The notes below the pieces were generated by a model. The model worked only from the letters and a program-made list of their open reading frames with translations. It did no database searches and was not told where the DNA came from. From Ciona intestinalis (lineage: Eukaryota; Chordata; Ascidiacea; Phlebobranchia; Cionidae), in NCBI RefSeq assembly GCF_000224145.3, contig NC_020173.2, forward strand, positions 5,775,039-5,839,038: DNA of 64,000 nucleotides. The letters are read 5' to 3'. This document shows positions 44,171 through 55,300 of this stretch, piece by piece. The position numbers and the translations under genes are program-made. Every line of letters starts with the position of its first letter. The stretch's first letter is position 1.

Positions 44171-44475
44171 ACACTGCCCGTGCTAATACGGCAGTTAAGC
44201 GTGGATAACTCCTCTATCAGCGTGGGAACTAAGCTACAGCTGTGGGTTTGCAGGTTACCTGATCCCCGGCTAGCACTAAGAGAGTAAACGCATGGTCGGG
44301 CAGGCTAACTATAGCGATAACTCAAAGCAAAATTAATGACGTAGGTTATACCTCAAGTAGCTAGGAAGCTTTTGACGTCACGACACGAATTTTTTAAACT
44401 GCGAGTTCATTTAGGTCGAAAAATCAAGACATAAAATAAAAAAAAAACAATTGAACGCGGTTGAAGGAATGAGTG

Positions 44476-44518
44476 GCAAAGGTCGGGAACTAACTTACTC
44501 GGATTCCCGACCTTTTGC
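44476..44518. other. Short hairpin, GGTCGGGAA stem
   Basis: GCAAAGGTCGGGAA, a 14-nt loop, and TTCCCGACCTTTTGC form a stem with nine perfect central pairs and a one-base bulge near the base. It has GC content well above its surroundings. A structured RNA or a protein site is possible; the stem is too short for a normal microRNA precursor. Confidence 0.35.
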
Positions 44519-45053
44519 GCATTCTTGGACCAACACACTGTGCGGACAAAGGCACAGCATCGGGTTTCATTCTGAATACAAACAGCCGAGTCAGAAGCGA
44601 AGTGATCTTATACACACACCTGTCAGCGAAAGCTGGATTCCTTTGTTAGCATTACCCTAATTTAAACGGACTGGATTTTGATTGTGTTTCCAAGTATTTA
44701 GTGAACAACACGCCTGCTGTTCTACCTGAAACGCAAGCACGCTTTGGCGCCGATGATTGTCACGTGCCAACGGTCATTGAGAGCATGAGCTTGGTAAATC
44801 GTGACGTAATTTGACATGAACCTATCCCTGATTGGAACAACAGAGATGTAATAGTTAGCATGATGACGTAATAGGAACAAAAATGACGACATCTTAATTC
44901 TTTAATGACATGATTTGATAGTATAGTAGGTTGGGGTCAGATGAGTCTTAATTTTATTCTGTTTTATCGTCACATTTGGTAGCAAACAAAGAATGTATAG
45001 AACACTACCCGTATAACCTACAGCCAATATTCAACTTTTCTAATATTGTTTGT

Positions 45054-45248
45054 ATAGTAGGGTGGGGGAAGATGGGACACCTTTTCATTCTATTTTCTCG
45101 TCCCATATGGCAGTAAACGAAAAACAGTCAAAGAATTATAAAAACGTATCCTCACGACTCCCATAAACCGTTGTTAATTGTTTAAAACACGATCAGGATA
45201 TTTGGATATTATGTGCTAAAGCTGTCCCATCTTCCCCCACCCTACTAA
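45054..45248. mobile_element. MITE, family A (opposite orientation)
   Basis: TATAGTAGGGTGGGGGAAGAT to CCCATCTTCCCCCACCCTAC, then TAAAT. Near-perfect ends and complete interior. Confidence 0.85.
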
Positions 45249-45509
45249 ATCACTTGTGCGAAACACTTAAAAAATAATATCCCGATTGTTTCTAAAACTA
45301 AACATGAAACCGATCAAATTTGTTTAACGAAGCGAAAATGAATTTCAAATCGATAATTTGAGCGGCTGTTTTATCTACACACACCACAAGTGATGTATCC
45401 ATGTATTACAAAGATTGAAAAATCGACAAAATCAATATATGATATATAATATATGTTAATTTTTAACGAAACGCCTTTAAAGGTATTGGGAAATTTTCAC
45501 ACGAAATAT

Positions 45510-45680
45510 ATAGCGGGGTAGGGGAATATTCAAACATCCTGATCGTGTTTTAAACAATTAACAACAGTTTATGGCAGCCGCGAATATACGGTTTTATAAT
45601 TTATTAGAGTTTTTTGTTTAGTGTAAAACGGGACAAGAAAATTGAATGAAAAGGTGTCCCATCTTCCCCACCCTACCATA
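45510..45680. mobile_element. MITE, family A (left arm shortened)
   Basis: TATAGCGGGGTAGGGGAATAT lacks the GATGGGACACC block; the right arm GTGTCCCATCTTCCCCACCCT is intact. Confidence 0.7.
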
Positions 45681-46429
45681 TATGTTTTCTATTGTCGCTA
45701 CCAGGCATAGGATAATTCATAATAACGTTAACATAATTGTACCAACGTTTCGTCCGCCATCCGGCGAAACGTCATTAGTGTTAATACATTCTATTTTTAC
45801 CCTTAAAGACCTTTTCCTAGACAGTCATAATTACCATTATCAATCTGACCATTGGCACCGTTAATTCTGTTAATTATAATAGGTAACCATAACACAGACA
45901 ACCTTAATCCCTGATAGATAGGAAGTAACATTTATACAATGGCGCCTTATCAGTTATATTGGGAAACAGGACTCTAACTTATTGGGCACGTAAGTGGCCT
46001 GGCAGCGAGTAATCGGGCACGTAAGTGGCCCAACAGGTCCCACTTAATTAGCGAGTAATTTACTTTTAAATCCAAAATGAATTTTATGAATGTTTGTTAA
46101 ACTTAAGGTCATTTAGGTTTATTCATTTTAAAGTTAATATATTTTTTTTATAATGGAACGTGCCCATTTATCATGAGTCTCTTTTCCTATTGTAGAGCTC
46201 ATTGAACAGAAGACACTTTATTTGTCCTCCAATTGGCTTTCAATGCTATATGACCGCCAGACTTGTGTATTTGGATCCAAACTTGCGTGTCGTAATTTAA
46301 CGCTGTTGTTATGAATGACTGGCGTATGATTTATAACTCCTAATGATAACATCGTAACGTTAATTAGGTTTATTTGATTGTAGTGATTTAGATGACAGCC
46401 AATGTATGGCAACTATATTGAAATAATTG

Positions 46430-46660
46430 TATAGGCTTTCCGGGTAAGATGTTTCATGTTTTCATTCACTTTTACCAATCCGTTTAGTAAAGAAACTTTA
46501 ACAGAATTATATAATCATATCCTCGCGAGTCACGACTCTAAAAGAGCGTGGTTAATTGTAAAACACGATCATGAAATATGGGATATTATGTGCTAACGGT
46601 ATCCATCTTACCCCACAGTAATGTTACGTGCTAACGGTATCCCATCTTACCCCAAAGTGC
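46430..46660. mobile_element. MITE, GGATACCGTTAG subfamily, with duplicated end
   Basis: GGTAAGATGTTTCATG to CTAACGGTATCCATCTTACC, then a second end GTGCTAACGGTATCCCATC about 48 bp later. Confidence 0.6.
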
Positions 46661-47092
46661 AATTTATCAGCCAATTTGTAAGACCTTCACTGGTAATGAG
46701 AACTGTCAATTTTCCCACGCATGTAACCAGCAAGTTACTTAATTAGTCCTGGACCTGACGTCACAATCTGCATTGTGTTTAAACAATGGACTTGTAGACC
46801 ACCCATATGCCAACACAGACTGCTGTAAATAAGAGAGTTTCCTGTAGATTTTGATCAACAACAAAGCGCTCAAATTGTTCCATATTGTGACTAAGCGGGA
46901 GTTTTGTTGCCTAATTATACGGCTTACAGTCGAAGCGATTAGAGCGTTGGTAATTATCGTTTGTTTCGTGAGTTTGTACAATGTGTGAACGAATTAAGGA
47001 TATAATGCGGAAAATAGAGCAATTCACTTAAACAATGGAAACAGTTTTGAAGTTTTTGAGAATAAGAGACAAATATAGGTTGTATATGTTTG

Positions 47093-47290
47093 TATAGTAG
47101 GGTGGGAAACATGGGACACCTTTTCATTTTATTTTCTCGTCCCATTTGGTAGTAAACAAAGAACATTCAACCAGTTATAAAACCGTATCCTCACGACTCC
47201 CATAGACCGTTGTTAATTGTTCAAAACACGATTAGGATATTTAGGTATTTTGAGCTAAAGGTGTTACATCTTACCCCACTGTACTATATT
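47093..47290. mobile_element. MITE, family A (opposite orientation)
   Basis: TATAGTAGGGTGGGAAACATG to TTACATCTTACCCCACTGTA; interior CCCATTTGGTAGTAAACAAA and ACGACTCCCATAGACCGTTG. Confidence 0.8.
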
Positions 47291-47621
47291 AAAGGTTAAT
47301 TTCAACAATGTAATATATTAGTACAAGTAAACAACTAAACAGAAACAGCATTCTTTAGAGGCGCGAAACTATAGATAGCGGTTTATATAAAAACCTCTAC
47401 TTTACTATTATATATAGGAATGCTACGAACTCCATATTCATTCCATCACTCAATTGTATCGCGTCAGACTAGTATTGTGGGGTTTGTAGACCAAAGACAT
47501 TTGACAGTGTAACAACCACGTGTGTAACATGCGCTTATAGCGACGATAACGAGTAGATATATGTGATATAAAAAGCAAGGTATTCCAAACATTCAGACCG
47601 CCTTACAGAATAAAATCAAAG

Positions 47622-47820
47622 TATAGTAGGGTGGGGTAAGACAAGACACCTTTAGCACATAATATCCAAATATCCGAATCGTGTTTTAAACAATTAACAA
47701 CGGTCTATGGAAGTCGTGAGAATACGGTTTTATAATTCTTTAAATGTTCTTAATTTACTACCAAATGGGACAAAAAAATCGAATAAAATGATGTCCCATC
47801 TTCTCCCACTTACTATATAT
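47622..47820. mobile_element. MITE, family A
   Basis: TATAGTAGGGTGGGGTAAGAC to TGTCCCATCTTCTCCCACTT; interior complete. A half copy follows at about 47920-48030. Confidence 0.75.
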
Positions 47821-48289
47821 GGCATGGTAAGAATGTCGATTTGTATTTTATTCAGTATAAGTGAGGCCCTATAGTAATACTCATGGTATAAAAAGCATGG
47901 CAATAAAATTTTTCGCGCGCTTTTAGAGTCGTGAGGATACCGTTATATAAAAAATAAATTTTCTTTGTTTACCACCAAATGGCGGGACGCTAAAAGGGAA
48001 TGAAAACATGACCATTTTACCCACAGCATATTTTATCAAATAAAAAACTACTATGTATATATTACAGGTCATGCCGTTTTAAGTTGGCAACATTTTCACC
48101 GGTCTCATAGCGAACACCTGGCGTGGCGATTACGTAGAAAATTCGAACTTGTCATTTAATTAACGATATCAACTTGCACTAAATTGGCCACTGATCACAA
48201 CGTATTGAATTACCGGCATGGGATTCGAACCCGGTAGCTATGAACTTTAACTCAATACGTCGAACATAAATAGATTTATCTCATTGAAA

Positions 48290-48400
48290 ACGATAGCGAA
48301 GATCAAATTAATTCAAACAACGGAGAGAAGGAAATTAGCAGCAAAACGACAATCGTTTTTATACGACAGTCGTTAAAATACGGGTAAAAACCATAATACT
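48290..48400. repeat. Dispersed repeat with GATAGCGAAGATCA core
   Basis: AACGATAGCGAAGATCAAAT, GAGAAGGAAATTAGCAGC, AAAACGACAATCG and ATACGGGTAAAAACC. The best-preserved copy of the family also seen near 2.4, 24.5 and 32.1 kb. Confidence 0.5.
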
Positions 48401-48818
48401 TGTGAAAAACGTTAAATAAAATCATCGGTGTTTTAATTAATTTAATCATTGCTAAAGCATTCGAATAGGTAGTAATTAAAATTTAGTTTATATATGAACG
48501 TAGGGAAAAGTAAGAAATTAATTAATAAGCATTAATACGTACGATTTCACATTAACGACTATTGTTTTTTGTTGATTTTATCGTTTTTTTTTTTCAAAAA
48601 GAAAAGATATATAAAAAGATATGTTAAATTATAATGTTGGAGCAAACTAATTAACAAGCAATATGACGTACGATTCACATCGTATCCGTGTTGTTATCTT
48701 TATCAGTTTAGAAGGTTCTAAACGAAAACGACGCTCTTTTTATTGATGTCTGTTTTTATCACAAGGTTCACGAAACTACAGCCGTGATCAGAGTTTTACT
48801 GCGAGTTTGAATTTTGAA

Positions 48819-51240
48819 ATGAAGGTTTTGTTTTATTTCTATTTATTAAGTTTTGCATCTCAATTTATTGAGGGAGATATAGTGCCAAAGTCAGGTAAGT
48901 TTGTTTACAATATGAGTTTCAATATACAACAGTATACATGTTACAGCGGCTGTTGGTTTAGTGTTAATTTTATCTCATTGATATATAGTACTGTGGGAGA
49001 AGACGGGACACCTTTATCACTTGATATTCAAATATCCTGATCGTGTTTTAAACAATTAACAACGGTTTAGGAGAGAAGGGTTTTATAATTCTTTGAACGT
49101 TCTTTATTTACTAATAAGTGAGACGAGAAAATGGAACGAAAAGGTGTCCCATCTTCCCCCACCCTACTGTATGTAATTGTCGTTTCATTAGAGGTAACAT
49201 GGCTGTCACAACGTATGTATTATATTCTAACGCAACACTTACCGTTAAAAGTAATGTAAGTCTCTGAAGTCGCGACTTGTTCTTCATATTGTATAGTAAT
49301 GTGGGGTAGGATGGGACACCTTTAGCCCATAACATCCTGATCTGTTTTAACAATAAACAACGCCCTTTATAGTCACGAGAATACGGTTCTGTCATTCAGT
49401 GAATATTCTTTGAGTTCCATCAAATAGGATGATAAAACGTAATAAATACATGGACCATCTTGCCCCAGCCTATACACACCTCTGGATAATTATGATATAA
49501 AACTAATCGCGCTGGGCCCTTCTTTCCACTATGCGCAAGATGGATAGGGTAACAACATAAATCCCATATTTACGAATTGTATTAAGGTGGCTGTACACAG
49601 TATACGGCGTGCGAATTCGCATGCAAACCCATTACCGAGTTCCCCATGCGGCAGCGAAATCCGGACAAAACAGACAAAACGGACGAATTCCGGATACTGT
49701 GTACAGCCACCTTTATACAAGGTCTCACCAAATGTTTAACTTCGTTCCAACACCACAGACACATGTACTGATTATCAATGTTCGGTTCCGGTTCATTTGC
49801 GACAAGATTGCGCAGAAGGAGAGACATCACGTGATCGGTGCCTTGCAAGAGGATGTTGTTTCGATAATTCCAAGTTTGACACGACATGGTGTTTCAAACC
49901 ACTTCGTAAACCACACGGTAAGTCGTATTTTTGAAATGCGATAAACATAACAATATCAGGGATTTGAGATTGTTTTCAATGTGTGAATGAATTTAACTCA
50001 TTTATCGTCGCATGGCGGGTCAACGACAGTCGCTATAACAAGGGTGTTCTTTTGCATACGTGTCCATTTTTTTATGAGGTACCACGTATGTAACTTTGTA
50101 GGTGTTTTTATATGTATGGCGAAATTTGTTAACAACACATTAGTGACAACTGGGTTGGAGCAATTGCCATTAAGTATCTTGCCCTGTATGATACATATGC
50201 GTACAATACTAACCAACCACTGCGCCGGACCTATATCGTCTTGGCTTGATCATGGAAACAAAAATATTGTTGTGCTAAAACCCAATGAAATTATCAGGCA
50301 AATGTCCTCACGCCGAATGCCAGGTTATACCTGAAGATCGAATGCAGTGTGACGTAGTCCGTGACGTCACACCGTACCGTTGCATGCTGGCAGGATGTTG
50401 TTATGACGACGATACGTATGGAGCGCCTGCCTGTTTCAAGAGAAAAGGTGAGATTATGGAAACATGTATGGTAGGGGGGGATGGTTTATGTTTATAATGA
50501 TAGTAGAGTTGGGGAAGATGGGACACATTTTTATTCTATTTTCTCGTCCCACGATTAAGGTATTTAGATATTATGTGCGGAAGACGTTCCATCTTACCCC
50601 AAAGTACTATGTCTTATAACCTACTGGTCAAATGTATGGTTCGTCTTTCAACCAATGTTTTGAACCACTGGGTTGCAGCAATTGTCGTTAAGTGACTTGC
50701 CCAATGACACATACGCCCACAATGGTGACAGCGACCAATAAACAAGTTACATACATTCGACCCAATCTTGACTATATGCAAATTATGACATAAAAAATTG
50801 CACTTCCAGTTTATGCCGTCGCCTACCCGGGAATGTACATGCTATTCTCACGCTGGTTGATGAACTCGTGCAGGAGAGTCAACCCAGATTACAGAAATCC
50901 ATGTGGCAATAAAAGATGCGACGAGTAAGTAGTTTGGATAAAATATTGGTCACAAAAAACTCTGTATGGCTGACAAGTTGGACGACCCGTTAGTGACCAC
51001 TGGGTTGGATTATTTGCTATTTTATCTTGCCTGAGAACAAATGCACCACAAATGCTGCAGGATCAGTTAGCACTATTATGGGATAAAATAATTTAAAATA
51101 AAACGGTGGCAGCTACGAGCTTCGAATCTGAACCCTCTCGTCTAATCATTCTACCTTCCGACAGGGATCAATGCCTGCGTTGGAGATGTTGTTGGCTTCC
51201 CATCGCGTTAGAAGGGCCTCAGTGTTATTATCCTTCGTAA
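48819..51240 (+). CDS. Secreted protein with three trefoil (P-type) domains, 191 aa
   Basis: Five exons, 48819-48894, 49759-49917, 50298-50447, 50810-50924 and 51165-51240, join with GT-AG borders and matching phases to 576 nt. ATG 48819 opens a signal peptide (MKVLFYFYLLSFASQFIEG). Domain 1 is exon 2 (CSVPVHLRQDCAEG, CLARGCCFDN, TWCF). Domain 2 is exon 3 (CQVIPEDRMQCD, CMLAGCCYDD, PACF). Domain 3 is split over exons 4 and 5 (NPCGNKRCDEDQC, RCCW, GPQCYYP). Exons 2 and 3 are both phase 1-1, so they can be shuffled or duplicated without frame change. Trefoil proteins coat mucosal surfaces or extend mucins and glycosidases. No enzyme or mucin-type region is attached. Domains 1 and 2 each carry one extra Cys just before the first canonical one (CTDYQC, CPHAEC); domain 3 has an extra Cys inside. 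Confidence 0.9.
48984..49171. mobile_element. MITE, family A, in intron 1 of the trefoil gene
   Basis: TATAGTACTGTGGGAGAAGAC to CCCATCTTCCCCCACCCTAC. A second, more diverged copy follows at 49294-49472 (GTAATGTGGGGTAGGATGGG to GACCATCTTGCCCCAGCC). Confidence 0.75.
49585..49712. mobile_element. 128-bp MITE with TTA target duplication
   Basis: The ends AGGTGGCTGTACACAGTAT and ATACTGTGTACAGCCACCT are exact inverses. TTA flanks both sides (49582-49584, 49713-49715). A 3-bp TTA duplication is the PIF/Harbinger pattern. It has no coding capacity. It lies in intron 1 of the trefoil gene, 46 bp before exon 2. Confidence 0.85.
49990..50225 (-). repeat. SINE tail and core
   Basis: Tail TCATTTATCGTCGCATGGCG to GAGGTACCACGTATGTAAC runs into TTAGTGACAACTGGGTTGG and GCAATTGCCATTAAGTATCT. 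Intron 2 of the trefoil gene. Confidence 0.6.
50497..50615. mobile_element. Internally deleted MITE, family A
   Basis: ATAGTAGAGTTGGGGAAGATG and TTCCATCTTACCCCAAAGTAC ends with most of the interior missing (TTTTCTCGTCCC joins directly to ACGATTAAGGTATTTAG). Confidence 0.7.
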
Positions 51241-52362
51241 TATTTTTCATTCCTTTTTCTTTATGGTTTGTTATTACATAAAAATTCGATAAAAACTTGT
51301 GTTTCGTTTTACCACTGTTTATTTTTTACTGGTGTTGGGCCATATCTGGCCTAAATCGTAGGACCTCAGCCATATAGAAATAGACAAGCGAATGTGTACT
51401 ATACTTTAGTGGGCGCTACCTTCCTTTAGCTTACATGACTGCAGGTGATCTTGCAACAAGTTTTAGCCGACTGTTTTAGCTCAATTTGGCGCCGTGGCGT
51501 AGTGGTTACCGCGCCCGCCTGTAACACAGAGGTAATGGGTTCAAGGCTCGACGCTGCTACCATTGTTGGCTTATGTCTCTTTGGGCAAGACACTCAAAGG
51601 CAATTGCTCCAATCCAGTGGTCACTAATAGGTTGTCTAAATGGTCAGCAATAAGAAAATTAGCCATCCTTGGTGTTTAGTACACACAGCCACACTCCGAA
51701 AGGCCAACTCTGGCCTTGATCTTGCATCTTATGGTGTGCTTCACTGAAAAACCTCATCCACATAGAACAGAAACAAGACATCCTTCTTACGAAGGTGTAA
51801 TAAGAATTATAAACGAATGTAAAGTTCACGGCAAAAAGGGCCCGCTGATACACGAAAGAACAAAAATGGCGGAATGTGCGCTGTACAGTTTAAGCAAAGA
51901 ACATTGGGCTAAGACCACAGTCTTGCTTGGCGGGCGGGAATGGTCGAAAAAACGAAATATTCACTACGTGATGTGGAATAGAATAGAGGCGCATCCAGGA
52001 GTTAAAAAAGGGGTCTAATTCTACTTAAAAACATTGTTTATGCAATGCTTGGAATAGAAGTGTGGTGCAAAAAGTGTGTTTCATGCCTCACTTTTTACAA
52101 AGGGGGTTCTAACTGTGTTTAAAAACAATTTTTACGTGTTAACTAGCAGGTGTGGCACAATAAAGCATGGTTATTTCACAAAAAGGGGAGATCAAGACCC
52201 CTTTTACACCCCCTGAATACTCCCCTGGAATAGGTATATGTGCACTAGGGCGAAAACGCATCGTTAAAAATGCTGTGCGGACTCTCAGTGTTCACATGGA
52301 ATGCTAACCAAAGTAACTAATGAAACAGTTCACCAGCCTAAATGTGGGACCAAACATGGCGC
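51241..52362. other. Spacer between convergent trefoil and PTBP genes
   Basis: The two genes point at each other across this spacer. It contains one complete-headed SINE (51484-51655) and otherwise no recognised feature. An open frame of 100 codons on the plus strand (51716-52018) shows no known motif and was not accepted. Confidence 0.6.
51484..51655 (+). mobile_element. tRNA-derived SINE with A and B boxes
   Basis: The head GGCGCCGTGGCGTAGTGG carries a pol III A box, and GGGTTCAAGGCTC is the B box ~40 bp later. The core continues GACGCTGCTACCATTG, GGGCAAGACACTCAAAGGC and CCAGTGGTCACTAATAGG. This is the reference copy for the fragments noted elsewhere. A tunicate tRNA SINE of this type (Cics-1) has been described; identity with it is not checked. 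Confidence 0.75.
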
Positions 52363-55300
52363 TCAGTTAATCTGGCCTTTGGAGAAAGAAACGCGAAGGT
52401 GATTGGATTCCCCTAACTTTAAATTGTGCAAATTCTGTTGAAACAAAATAAAGTTAAATATCTTGATTATTGATAATAATAATAAATACGATATAGGCCC
52501 CAAACTTTTTAAACACAGGGGAAGAAGTAATGATAGTTAAGACCCATTACACTTTTAACCAATGTAATTCTTGGTTGTAATGTTTACTGATTCATGAAAT
52601 GTAGAAAACTTCGGGGTAGGCCTGCCCACCCTGCCACCCCAGGTTTGGCGCCTTTGTTCCATACATTATAAAGATACTTACCACAAGACATAAGATTGCT
52701 TCTTCCAGCGACGACATTTGGATGAGGGCCATCCTTCTGTCTTTGCTGTGGAGATAAAAACAAAGGTCCGTTCAGAACCAAAAACATTGAAAATAATCAT
52801 ACAGTCGAACCAATCATTTAATGTAACTTATTTATCCTCGCATGGCGATGATTTGAAAGCCGTTACAACACAGGTGTTCTGTTCCATACACCTTGTGCCT
52901 GCTTACGAGTTACCATGTATGTAACTTATTTATCCTCGCATGGCAGCGAATAGACAGTCGTTATAACACGGGTGTTCTGTTCCATACACCTCGTGCCCGC
53001 TCCCGAGTTACGACGTATGTAGCTTATTTATCCTCGCATGGTAGGGCAATGTCAGTCGTTATAACATGGGTGTTCTGTTTCATACACCTCGAGCCCACTT
53101 ACATTTTACCACGTATGTAACTTTGTGGATGGGAATTCTCATTTTGTCTGACAACCTAACTTACACAAAGAACTTGACCCAAACTGCTTCAACCCAGTGG
53201 TCACTAATGGGTTGTCCAAATTATCAGCCATACATAAAAAAAATGTAAAAAAAATCCCCAAAAAATAATCACCCACAAAGTAACGTACTTTGTAACTTGT
53301 AAGCTGGCACGAGGTGTTAAACCCGTGTGATAACGACTGTCGTTTTCCGGCCACGAGAGGATAAAGTAAGTTACATTCATTCATTTATTCATTTACTAGT
53401 TACCCCAAGAGGCCGTTCTTACCACTCTACCACTGCGGCATAGTATCATACCTACGGTTCCACAACAGACACAACACAAAACTTACACAAAAAACTTGAA
53501 GCCAACCACGACTCCAACTTCTTCAAACTTGGAACGAAGAAAATTTTCTTCTGTGTCGTTTCTGGTGGAAAAATGTTTGATTTAATAAATTTAAAACTAT
53601 TTCCAGTGATTTGGTTTTGTAGGAGAAACAATTTTCTGGTGGAAAACAAAATTTGAAAAATCAAATAAAAAATGAAGACAGACTTGTTTAAAAATATAAA
53701 CTAAATATTTTGGAAAGAGTTATATTGCAAACAGGTTAAGTAAAAATGAAAATCTATATAAGCCGAAACTATAACATTTCTGAATTTTAGGTATTGCTAA
53801 GGATTTGAGTATTACTGAAGAAAGAATGTTGGTACGAAAACCTATCTTTTATTCCAGGTATTTATTCCTTTTCATATAACATTAGTTGCCAAGCAACCAA
53901 TCAACCTCCATACTCACGGTATATTAGACAGATGAAGAACTTCAGATGGAGCAAAAATATTTTGGAAATTTTTCGACCCGGGTTTTTTGAATCTGTGTAG
54001 AGGGGAGTTGCTGTAGTCCTGTGTGATGTAATAATGGGTTGGGTGATGTAATAATGGGTGAAGTGATGTAATAATGGATCAAGTGATGTAACAGATTAAA
54101 TGGTAAATGGCAAGCTGTAAATTGTCAATCACCATGGTCACATTAGTTAGAGTGCAGCAATACACATTATACAGAAGCCGTAGCAACAATCATCTGGTAT
54201 CAGTTTTTTACACTGTGGCAGAGTGGTTGATAGTATTAATAGTAGTTAATTGGTGATCCTAACGGGTTGTCTAAATTTTCGACCATAGACACAAAAAATA
54301 TCCTGACCTAAATTGGAGGGGGCAATGACTAATTTGTTCTTAAATCTATTCGTGAACATTGTATATCAGTGTAATACCAAACAGTTTACCAACACCATGT
54401 TAAACCAACCCACCTGTGTAAGCTTGGCCATCTCCTGTCCTTCCCTTGGCATTTGTACTTGGTTGTGTCGTGACATCATTATTTGTAATGGACGGTCGTA
54501 TAACTTCACACCATGCAGGTACTTTATCACTGTGAGCATGATATAGGTGGCTAGTACTTAATTACTGTTGGATTATTGGGCAAACTATGGCTTAAATCTC
54601 AGGTCCCATGGCATGCCTCACTGTAGGACCTCACCCATATAGAATGTGCACATACAATGTTAGGGTAATGGGCCAACTCTGGTTTAAATCCCATGACACG
54701 CCACACTGTAGGATCTCACTAATAAAATAGAACGTGCATATACAATGTTGGGGTAATAGGCCAAATTTACGGTAAAAGATAAAAGTATTTAAACCACTTA
54801 TTTCAGTCTCGATTTATTTTTATAATAATTTAAAACAATATTTCCAAGCCTACCATAATAATAGTACAGTGACCCAGTAATTTTTAACTGTTCTGTTAAT
54901 AAGAGAAGCATCAACTTATAATGATATTAAAAAACTATTTCTAATCACCTGTCTGTGCTTGTTGGTGATCATTCATCTGCACAAGCGCGTTACTTTTCTT
55001 CTGGTACATTATCTTCACTCTGTTCACATCGCCGTATACACCTGCCAACCCAAAGTTAGTTTAACGCTTAGTATTTTAACAAATAGTCCCAACTACTGAG
55101 GTTAATTAATACTTTGGTTAATATAAAGTTAACTTTTAACAGCTCATCTGGTATAAAAATGCAAATTTTATGATAATGTTATATTTTAAAACAGCAAAAA
55201 CCAGTATGAAGTCTTTCCGAATAGCAAAAGAAATATTGCAACATTTTTTATGCCAGATTAGCAACTAAAAGATAACTTTACAATATGCCTAGTAACAAAA

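Larger units (their letters stand above)
40009..48818. other. Intergenic region between the LURAP1-like gene and the trefoil gene
   Basis: The two genes diverge from this region. Near 40140-40350 a GC-richer stretch (CTCGCGAG, GCGCTGGCGTGGGCGCAG) fits the promoter area of the LURAP1-like gene. The rest is MITEs, SINE tails, a 97-bp tandem array and a short hairpin. No coding exons were recognised. Confidence 0.55.

Noticed and set aside
48200..48255. Minus-strand tRNA gene suggested by GGGTTCGAATCCCATGCC
   Set aside because: Only a B-box-like arm is present. No A box, acceptor stem or anticodon arm could be drawn. It is more likely a SINE or tRNA remnant.
49609..49944. 111-codon plus-strand frame as the coding frame of trefoil exon 2
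   Set aside because: It uses the wrong frame and runs through a MITE. The neighbouring frame from 49759 gives a perfect trefoil domain with matching phases.
51716..52018. 100-codon plus-strand frame after the trefoil gene
   Set aside because: No motif, no splice partners, and it lies downstream of the trefoil stop in a spacer with SINE debris.
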